The notes under the pieces were generated by a model. That model searched no databases. It worked only from the letters and a program-made list of their open reading frames with translations, and was not told the origin of the DNA. A DNA stretch of 5,132 nucleotides from Syntrophales bacterium (GTDB taxonomy: Bacteria; Desulfobacterota; Syntrophia; Syntrophales; UBA2210), in the NCBI GenBank assembly GCA_028715865.1, contig JAQUQY010000116.1, forward strand, positions 1-5,132, in the 5' to 3' direction. Below, piece after piece: positions 1 to 5,132 of the stretch (position 1 is the first letter of the stretch; each line of letters begins with the position of its first letter). Made by a program: the position numbers and the translations under genes.

Positions 1-1225
1 GAACACCATTGGTAATCGCCCTGATGGGAATCTCATTTTCATCGAAGCCGGACCATACCTTTTTCCACATTTTCCTGGCCACCCTTCCGTGAAGCTCGCT
101 CACCGCGTTGGACGCGCAGGACAGCTTGAACGCCAGCACAGGCATCATGAATGGTTTGCCCGGGCCTTGCTCGTCGCGTCCGAGCTGCCAGAAGGTGTCC
201 CAGGAAATTCCAAGCTCCTGCACATATTCGGCGAAATATCCCTTCATCAGCGGCTCCTCGAAGCGCTCGTTGGCAGCCTCGACGGGGCTGTGGGTGGTAA
301 AAACCGAACTCGCCTTCACCACCTCCCGGGCTTCATGGAAGGTGAGATTTTTTTTCTCCATCAAAATCCGGATTCTTTCAAGGAGCAGAAAGGCGCTGTG
401 GCCTTCATTAAGATGAAACACTGAGGGCCGGATTCCCAGTTTTCCAAGCAGTCGGACGCCCCCGATTCCAAGCATTATTTCCTGTTCGATGCGAAGACGC
501 TGGTCGGCTCCATAGAGCCTCGATGTAATTGTCATGTCCTGGCTGTTGTTGTCGGGAATAGCCGTATCCAGAAGGTAAAGCCTCACCTTTCCCACCTTGA
601 TCTGCCAGGCCTGCGCGTAGAGCTTCCGTCCCGGCAGGTTTACATGAATCTTTATGGGTTCGCCGCTTCGGCCGCCGTTTAAACATATGCGTACGGGCAT
701 CCGCGAAAAGTCATTTTCCGGATAGAGAGCTACCTGGTTGCCTTCCCTGTCCAGAATCTGGGAAAAATAGCCGTTCTTATAAAGAAGGCCCACGCCGACA
801 AGGGGAAAATTCAAATTGCCCGCTGACTTCAAGTGGTCACCCGACAGGATTCCCAATCCACCCGAGTATATGGGCATGCTCTCGTGAAGACCATACTCGG
901 TAGAGAAATAGGCCACTGGATTTCGTGCCGTAAAGAAGGGTTCATCTCCCATGAAGGATTCTGAATCAGCCTGGAATTCATCGAGAAGGCTCAGTCCCCG
1001 CCGGTAGAGACGAAGATAGGACTCGTTTTCCGCCATTTCCCTGAGGCGGCTTTCATGAACCCGCTCCAGCATCTCCACGGGGTTGTGAGACAGCTCGGCC
1101 CAGAGCTGGGGATCGAGACGGGCAAAAAGGTCCTCGATTTCCGGGGTCCATGTCCATGTCAGATCATAAGCGATATCCCTGAGGTGCTGGATGGGCTCCG
1201 GCAGGGGAGCCGCTACACTGAAGCT
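1..1225 (-). other. Domain: DUF3417 plus GT35 alpha-glucan phosphorylase N-terminal half, residues ~585-992
   Basis: The domain begins with the DUF3417-like region: LRDIAYDLTWTWTPEIEDLF (599-618), then LDPQLWAELSHNPVEMLERV, matching the usual W-rich helix and LDP..W....NP pattern. The phosphorylase core follows: VAYFSTEYGLHESMPIYSGG (688-707), GILSGDHLKSAGNL (710-723), PLVGVGLLYKNGYF, LLDTAIPDNN (802-811), HLNEGHSAF (855-863, the histidine-bearing active-site strand), TTHSPVEAANERF (894-906) and AITNGV (987-992). This is the short phosphorylase branch called alpha-glucan family phosphorylase, which lacks the phosphorylation and AMP-site N-terminus of animal and yeast glycogen phosphorylase. 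The PLP lysine is beyond the window edge, so catalytic competence cannot be confirmed here. Confidence 0.92.
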
Positions 1226-2977
1226 CCGGTAACGGGGCTGAAGCGAATCTGTTCCGGTATAGGTGATTTCCCTTCCCGAGTCGCTCGTATCCAGCCCATG
1301 AATACGTTTGACAGCCGTCTGGAAAGCTTCCCCATAGGCTTCACCATATAAAGGATAGAGGCGCTTCCAGTCAGTATGGGCGGCGATGGAACGAGCGCGG
1401 CTTCGCTGCCGGTGGCGCTCCTCGGGAGACCATGAAAGAACCTTCGAGAAAACACGCAGAAGAGAGGCGACAGACTCATTACGGCTTTTTCCCATGCATT
1501 CAATAACGATAACGCCCTTGTCCGTATCATCAGTGCTCCTCTTGACCCAGAGACCAAATCCGGAACGATCAGTAGTAACCGTTGGAAGGCAGTGGGCGGC
1601 GCTTTCTGCCGGCGTGTATCCCCAGGGTTCGTACGCGGAAGGGAATACACCCAGGTCACAGGCCCTGAGTACATCTTCATATCTAAGGTTCAGGAGGCCG
1701 TCGTATCCATCCAGACGGACAGGCATGAAGATTATATTCACCCGGTCCTCCGGTTCATTGAGCAGGTTGAGAGAACTGGACATGTTCCATATGGGGTCGT
1801 GCTGGGGATCACTCAACTGGTGTGTGCAGATACGGTTTATACCTGAGCGGACCACCTCTTCTTCACCGATGACGATCCGCCTGACGTCGCTGGAAACTCC
1901 CAGGTGGCTGCTTATCATTCCCAGGAAGGCAACTACGTTTCCGCCCGTTGACTCCTGACTCAGGACATTATTCAGGCCCTTTAGCGATTCGAGAACCAGG
2001 TCCAGCCCCTTGTTTTCAAATACATAGCGACCTGAAATAAGAAACAGGGATGTATCAGCAGCGGAAAGCTCTTTTTGTAGAAACTTGCGGGCAAATTGAA
2101 GAAGCCTTGCTCGACAGGCGTCTCTTTCTTCCAATTCATCGATACAATCCGGGATATCGTCGATATCAAGGCCGTTTGGAAGAATCACCCCGGGGGACCG
2201 CCCGAGAAAATTAACCGCTTCATCGGCAACAACATCGCTCACCGCCGTGAGGCAGTCAGCCTGGGCCGCAGAGGCCGTCTCGATGGAGTGCTTGGCGGTA
2301 ACGTTCAGCCTCGACGCAATTTGGTTAACGGGAACACTGCCCATACCCCGCGCCGTGGCATCGCCGGCGGCTGCAAGAGCCCTGCCGACAACGGTGGAGT
2401 GTGCAGTAAATACCGTCGCAATTTCAGGCAGATGCTCATTCAGGTAGAGAATCCCGGCCCCGGATGTCCATTCGTGAAAGTGGGCGATGAATACTTCGTA
2501 ATCCCGCAGGAGCCGCTCATGGATAATTTCAATCATTTCTCCGGCAGCAGTGCCGAAGAGCACCGGCTCGATGTAATCCCAACCCCCCATCATCGAATCG
2601 ACGCCGAATTTTTGCCAGAGACCAAAGAGAAGCTTGTCCACATCATAGGCGTTTTTACTTTTTACCAATATGACGCGGGGAGAAGCGGAATCCATCTTCC
2701 AGTGCCCACATCTACAGGAAAGGTTTCTCTGGGCAGCATCATAACGCACATCATCCCAGAGTTTTTCGTCTGTTTCTTCAAATTCTGGGTTATTGCCCAG
2801 ATCCGGCCCTATTAGAATATAACCGTCGCCGAAGCTCTCAATCGCCCGGGCGGCCTTGGTTTTGAGCACCCGGTGAATTCCGCCCGCCTTGTTACAAACC
2901 TCCCAGCTCACTTCAAAAAGGAAGTCTGCCGATTGAATATCCTTAATGGCGATGTCTCGTTTCTTGACTTTTACCAT
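1..2977 (-). CDS. GT3 glycogen synthase fused to alpha-glucan phosphorylase (3' end outside window)
   Basis: An uninterrupted frame runs from the ATG at 2977 to the left edge, giving 992 residues with no stop. Residues about 17-552 are a glycogen synthase of the GT3 (animal/fungal) family, which extends alpha-1,4-glucan from a nucleotide sugar, usually UDP-glucose in that family. Residues about 585-992 are the first half of a GT35 phosphorylase with an N-terminal DUF3417 region, which releases glucose-1-phosphate from the non-reducing end. The frame stops at AITNGV (987-992), so the PLP-binding lysine and the C-terminal domain lie outside; total length is probably near 1400. The start is chosen because AGGA (2983-2986) sits 5 nt upstream and because the preceding gene ends across it (ATGGTAA). 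I read the whole frame codon by codon and found no frameshift, so within the window the fusion is in frame. The protein is predicted cytoplasmic. The two halves catalyse opposing steps on one polymer. The domain entries below give the motifs. Confidence 0.95.
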   Translation of the reverse strand, partial: MVKVKKRDIAIKDIQSADFLFEVSWEVCNKAGGIHRVLKTKAARAIESFGDGYILIGPDLGNNPEFEETDEKLWDDVRYDAAQRNLSCRCGHWKMDSASPRVILVKSKNAYDVDKLLFGLWQKFGVDSMMGGWDYIEPVLFGTAAGEMIEIIHERLLRDYEVFIAHFHEWTSGAGILYLNEHLPEIATVFTAHSTVVGRALAAAGDATARGMGSVPVNQIASRLNVTAKHSIETASAAQADCLTAVSDVVADEAVNFLGRSPGVILPNGLDIDDIPDCIDELEERDACRARLLQFARKFLQKELSAADTSLFLISGRYVFENKGLDLVLESLKGLNNVLSQESTGGNVVAFLGMISSHLGVSSDVRRIVIGEEEVVRSGINRICTHQLSDPQHDPIWNMSSSLNLLNEPEDRVNIIFMPVRLDGYDGLLNLRYEDVLRACDLGVFPSAYEPWGYTPAESAAHCLPTVTTDRSGFGLWVKRSTDDTDKGVIVIECMGKSRNESVASLLRVFSKVLSWSPEERHRQRSRARSIAAHTDWKRLYPLYGEAYGEAFQTAVKRIHGLDTSDSGREITYTGTDSLQPRYRSFSVAAPLPEPIQHLRDIAYDLTWTWTPEIEDLFARLDPQLWAELSHNPVEMLERVHESRLREMAENESYLRLYRRGLSLLDEFQADSESFMGDEPFFTARNPVAYFSTEYGLHESMPIYSGGLGILSGDHLKSAGNLNFPLVGVGLLYKNGYFSQILDREGNQVALYPENDFSRMPVRICLNGGRSGEPIKIHVNLPGRKLYAQAWQIKVGKVRLYLLDTAIPDNNSQDMTITSRLYGADQRLRIEQEIMLGIGGVRLLGKLGIRPSVFHLNEGHSAFLLLERIRILMEKKNLTFHEAREVVKASSVFTTHSPVEAANERFEEPLMKGYFAEYVQELGISWDTFWQLGRDEQGPGKPFMMPVLAFKLSCASNAVSELHGRVARKMWKKVWSGFDENEIPIRAITNGV
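1226..1321 (-). other. Inter-domain linker, residues ~553-584 of the fusion
   Basis: About 30 residues between the last recognisable glycogen synthase helix (YGEAYGEAF, 544-552) and the start of the phosphorylase-type N-terminal region. It is polar, rich in T, S, D, G and R, and I recognise no motif in it. There is no stop codon, and no ATG with a ribosome binding site that would suggest two separate genes. The boundaries are judged by eye and may be off by 10-15 residues on each side. Confidence 0.6.
1322..2929 (-). other. Domain: GT3 (eukaryotic-type) glycogen synthase, residues ~17-552 of the fusion
   Basis: Family signatures in order: FEVSWEVCNKAGGI (21-34), closely matching the FEVAWEVANKVGGI opening of animal glycogen synthase; HFHEW (166-170); FTAHSTVVGR (190-199), with H193 and R199; LPNGLDI (266-272); SGRYVFENKG (315-324), with R317 and K323 as likely donor-phosphate ligands; ICTHQLSDPQHDPI (383-396); and GVFPSAYEPWGYTPAE (443-458), with E450 and E458 as the catalytic EX7E pair. 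All expected catalytic residues are present, so this half should be active. Compared with my recollection of animal enzymes, the segment between the VVAF strand (348-351) and the CTH motif (384) is shorter by roughly 45 residues. An arginine-rich stretch (521-529) precedes the terminal W537-containing helix. The domain is about 540 residues, within the range of bacterial GT3 proteins. Confidence 0.92.
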
Positions 2978-4320
2978 GGATTTCCTGTCTCCACTCCTAC
3001 CGGGTTTCCTCGCCCCGGATGTTTTTCTTGTTTCATATCCGCCACTGATCGGTAACAGTCAAGAACACACTCCGCCTGGCGCGACCAGGTCAAACCCCTG
3101 ATGTCTTCTCTCCCCGTCCGTATGATATCTTCCTGAAGGGTCATGTCACCAATAATGTCAAGTATCTTCCGCGCCAGGGAATCGGTGTCCCAAAAATCGA
3201 CGGCGGGACAGCGCTGGAGAACCTCTGTGGCGCCTGATTGTCTGGACAGAATAACGGGAACACCCTGCTCAATCGCCTCTATTGCTGTGATCCCAAAGGG
3301 TTCCGAAACGCTTGGCATGACGTAGACAGCACTCATGGCATATGCCTTCGCTACATCCCGCCTCTTAAGAAAACCGGTGAACTTAAAATTTTCGGAGATT
3401 CCCGCACCGATTACATCCTTTTTTAAAGTTTCCACCATGTCGCCGGATCCCGCCACAATGAAGCGCACCTCCGGATCTTCGGCGAGAACCTTTTGGGCCG
3501 CTTCAAGAAAGTTTTCCGGTCCCTTCTGGCGGGTTACCCTTCCCAGAAAGAGTACGTTCTTCCCACGCCCGGAGATTTCCGGAGTACCGGCCCGCGTTTC
3601 TTTGAGTTTTTCTGGCGCCATGAAAGGCAGGGCCGCGTTATGAATTACCGATATTTTCTGTTCCGGGATTCCGTACTGTTCAATAATTTTCTGTTTAGTA
3701 TATCTGCTCACGGCTATAACGTGATCCGCCTCGAGCATCCCGAAGCGTTCAATGCCGTAAATAACCTCGTTGACTCTCAGGACGCTTCTGTCTGATTCCA
3801 GTGAATGGACATGAACTACAAGAGGCGCTCCGGTAGCTTCCCTGGCGGCTAATCCCGCCGGAACAGCCATCCAGTCATGGGCGGCGATGATGTCAAATTG
3901 TTCTGAGGCGGCAATGGCTCGGGCATTAACCGCGTACCGGTATACTTCGTCGTACATGTCTGAACCGTATTGATACTCTGATTCGATCTCCCGTCCCTTT
4001 TCCTTCTCCCGCTCTTCGTCAAGGGAAAGGGCAACCCGGTACGAAGATTCCGTCATATAGGGAGAAAGTAGAACCCCCACGGGGCGTTCCAGCAGCCCTT
4101 CGAGGCCTTTTCTGAAATCCGCCTCATCCTGTTCCGGCAAAGGGAATGAACCGTTGACAAGTCTCAAGGTTGATATAGATTGCTGCTCAACGGCCCGTGG
4201 AACAACGAAGATTATTTCGGCGCCCTTTTCCATAAGCCCTTGAGTAAGCCCTTGGCATGCCGTTCCAAGTCCACCACTGATGGAAGGAGGAAATTCCCAG
4301 CCGAACATAAGTATTTTCAT
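2971..4320 (-). CDS. GT4 family glycosyltransferase, glycogen/starch synthase-like
   Basis: Complete 449-residue GT-B fold retaining glycosyltransferase, predicted cytoplasmic; no signal peptide or membrane segment is seen. The N-terminal domain opens with MKILMFGWEFPP and SGGLG (15-19), the acceptor/donor glycine loop typical of starch and glycogen synthases. HDW follows at 148-150, and AVSRYTK at 203-209 starts the domain crossover. The C-terminal domain carries FLGRVTRQKG (258-267, with R261 and K266 as likely donor-phosphate contacts), AGSGD (290-294), and SEPFGITAIEA (339-349). In that last motif E340 and E348 form the EX7E pair of GT4 enzymes. A strongly charged stretch (about 101-127, rich in E, K, R, D and Y) interrupts the N-terminal domain. 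The ATG at 4320 is supported by a ribosome binding site and by the 4-nt overlap with the upstream gene; the stop overlaps the fusion gene's start. Its position beside a glycogen synthase/phosphorylase suggests alpha-glucan synthesis or priming. Donor and acceptor are inferred, and a role in another polysaccharide or a glycolipid is possible. Confidence 0.93.
   Translation of the reverse strand: MKILMFGWEFPPSISGGLGTACQGLTQGLMEKGAEIIFVVPRAVEQQSISTLRLVNGSFPLPEQDEADFRKGLEGLLERPVGVLLSPYMTESSYRVALSLDEEREKEKGREIESEYQYGSDMYDEVYRYAVNARAIAASEQFDIIAAHDWMAVPAGLAAREATGAPLVVHVHSLESDRSVLRVNEVIYGIERFGMLEADHVIAVSRYTKQKIIEQYGIPEQKISVIHNAALPFMAPEKLKETRAGTPEISGRGKNVLFLGRVTRQKGPENFLEAAQKVLAEDPEVRFIVAGSGDMVETLKKDVIGAGISENFKFTGFLKRRDVAKAYAMSAVYVMPSVSEPFGITAIEAIEQGVPVILSRQSGATEVLQRCPAVDFWDTDSLARKILDIIGDMTLQEDIIRTGREDIRGLTWSRQAECVLDCYRSVADMKQEKHPGRGNPVGVETGNPW
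2983..2998 (-). promoter_or_regulatory. Ribosome binding site region of the synthase-phosphorylase fusion
   Basis: AGGA at 2983-2986 lies 5 nt before the ATG at 2977. Further purine blocks (GGAG at 2989-2992 and AGGAG at 2994-2998) lie just upstream but are too distant to be optimal. All fall within the last codons of the GT4 gene, which ends 7 nt into the fusion gene. This fixes the fusion start and suggests reinitiation or coupled translation. Confidence 0.7.
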
Positions 4321-5132
4321 GCCCTTTCCTCTCTTGCCGCGTTAATGTTGGGGGATCGATCTTGTGGACGGGCAGCAAATAGCGGTTTCCCGGGAACACC
4401 CGCGGCTCCAACGGCCTTAAGAAAACGCTCCACTACCCGGTCGATGGTTTTTTTCCGGTCTTCAGGAGAAGAATCGCCCAGGCTGACCTTCCCGCCGGCG
4501 GCACGGTCATGTCCGCCGCCTGTACCTATGCCCCTTAACACTCTGAGGGCTATTTTGTCTGCCCACCATCCTTTGCGGGATGTCCGTACCGAAAGAATCA
4601 GTTCGTCCCTGTATTCGCCCATGACGAGAACCCAACGAATCATCTCCATTCTGATCAGAAAGTCGGCCATTTCAGCCGCAATGTCAGGATTGTTGAGTTT
4701 GCCTATGTTCGTAACGATTACGCTCTGATAAAGGATGGTGTTTTCAATGGCTTCGGAATACTTAAGATAATATCCTCTGGGTACGGCGGGGTTTTCAATG
4801 GATGCGAGGGTTCTGGGGGCAATGATAGGCGACAGGTAATTAAAGGCATCAAGGTCTGCTTTTGTGACGGACCGGCTCAGGCCTCCCGTATCCGTTTTTA
4901 GGCCGTAAAAAAGCGCAGTCGCCAACTTACGGTCCGGAAGGATGTTAAGTTCCCGCAAGTATTCCGTAAGGATGGTTGATGAACTGCCATAGCCGGGCCG
5001 TACATCATAAAAGGGACTCTTTTTTGTTCCAGGTCTCAAGGGATGGTGGTCGATTACAACCTGTGGAAGAGCCTCCCTTGGGATATCGTTATTACCTGTT
5101 CTTGGCTGGCTGTCAACCAGGCATATAAGTGA
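4317..5132 (-). CDS. DHH/DHHA1 family phosphoesterase, NrnA-like (5' end outside window)
   Basis: The visible 271 residues are the C-terminal part of a DHH-family phosphoesterase, a metal-dependent cytoplasmic enzyme. The NrnA-like members hydrolyse short oligoribonucleotides and/or 3',5'-pAp. The frame is open to the right edge with no stop, so the start is missing. About 60-70 N-terminal residues, including the first metal-binding aspartate motif, are probably lost, judging from the usual length of about 320-340. Visible motifs, numbered from the edge: VDSQPRTGNN at 6-15, the signature VIDHHP at 26-31, the KTDTGG metal-ligand region near 80-84, and the DHHA1 glycine loop GIGTGGGHDRAAGG at 201-214. 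About 57 residues follow this loop, ending in a charged, low-conservation-looking tail. A TTG at 5039 is in frame but lies after the DHH motif, so it is not the start. The stop codon overlaps the next gene's start by 4 nt. The family call is firm; the exact substrate (nanoRNA, pAp or another) cannot be read from this sequence. Confidence 0.93.
   Translation of the reverse strand, partial: SLICLVDSQPRTGNNDIPREALPQVVIDHHPLRPGTKKSPFYDVRPGYGSSSTILTEYLRELNILPDRKLATALFYGLKTDTGGLSRSVTKADLDAFNYLSPIIAPRTLASIENPAVPRGYYLKYSEAIENTILYQSVIVTNIGKLNNPDIAAEMADFLIRMEMIRWVLVMGEYRDELILSVRTSRKGWWADKIALRVLRGIGTGGGHDRAAGGKVSLGDSSPEDRKKTIDRVVERFLKAVGAAGVPGKPLFAARPQDRSPNINAAREERA
4327..4333 (-). promoter_or_regulatory. 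Ribosome binding site of the GT4 gene, inside the DHH gene
   Basis: GAGAGGA on the minus strand, 6 nt before the ATG at 4320. It lies in the last codons of the phosphoesterase gene, whose stop shares ATGA with the start. The arrangement supports translational coupling and decides the GT4 start. Confidence 0.75.

Noticed and set aside
1226..1321. A hidden start codon separating synthase and phosphorylase into two genes
   Set aside because: No stop ends the synthase, and no ATG, GTG or TTG with a convincing ribosome binding site is seen in the linker region. An internal start cannot be fully excluded, but the simple reading is one polypeptide.
1213..1680. Minus-strand open frame of 155 codons within the fusion gene
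   Set aside because: Same strand but a different frame from the continuous synthase-phosphorylase frame. It has no motif, and the main frame is clearly coding throughout.
1386..1958. Plus-strand open frame of 190 codons
   Set aside because: Antisense to the catalytic EPWGYTPAE region of the synthase. The translation is arginine/serine-rich and typical of a shadow frame.
2096..2815. Plus-strand open frame of 239 codons
   Set aside because: It lies wholly antisense to the glycogen synthase domain, whose conserved motifs (HFHEW, FTAHSTVVGR, LPNGLDI) account for the same bases. Its translation shows no recognisable domain.
2961..3000. Promoter or terminator between the GT4 and fusion genes
   Set aside because: The genes overlap, and I see no hairpin followed by a T-run or convincing -35/-10 pair.
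4180..4728. Plus-strand open frame of 182 codons across the DHH/GT4 junction
   Set aside because: Antisense to the DHHA1 glycine loop and the GT4 N-terminus, both strongly supported. No domain is recognisable.
4317..5039. TTG at 5039 as the true start of the phosphoesterase
   Set aside because: The frame continues upstream without a stop and encodes VDSQPRTGNN and the VIDHHP signature, which the enzyme needs. The real start is beyond the window.

Overview
All the coding capacity I can support lies on the minus strand, as three closely packed genes read from the right edge to the left edge. In transcription order they are: (1) the 3' part of a DHH/DHHA1 phosphoesterase gene (5' end outside the window); (2) a complete GT4 glycosyltransferase that resembles starch/glycogen synthases at its N-terminus; (3) a very large gene, cut by the left edge, in which a eukaryotic-type GT3 glycogen synthase is fused in frame to an alpha-glucan phosphorylase (GT35, the branch with an N-terminal DUF3417 domain).

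The genes overlap by 4 nt (ATGA, 4317-4320) and 7 nt (ATGGTAA, 2971-2977). Each internal start has a purine-rich ribosome binding site inside the preceding gene. This is the layout of one transcript with coupled translation. No promoter, terminator, RNA gene, repeat, mobile element or CRISPR was seen, and there is no gene-free stretch.

The theme is storage alpha-glucan (glycogen) metabolism. The GT3 half should extend glucan from a nucleotide sugar, probably UDP-glucose. The phosphorylase half should release glucose-1-phosphate from the same polymer. The GT4 protein is a candidate second alpha-glucan synthase or primer-forming enzyme. The phosphoesterase belongs to the NrnA-like group (short oligoribonucleotides and/or pAp), and its link to glycogen is unexplained.

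The most unusual feature is that opposing polymerising and degrading activities sit in one polypeptide: 992 residues are visible, and I estimate about 1400 in full. The window looks like a bacterial chromosome of moderate GC content. GT3 synthase next to a DUF3417-type phosphorylase suggests a Gram-negative, possibly anaerobic lineage (Desulfobacterota, Spirochaetota and Bacteroidota-type groups come to mind), but nothing here fixes the phylum.
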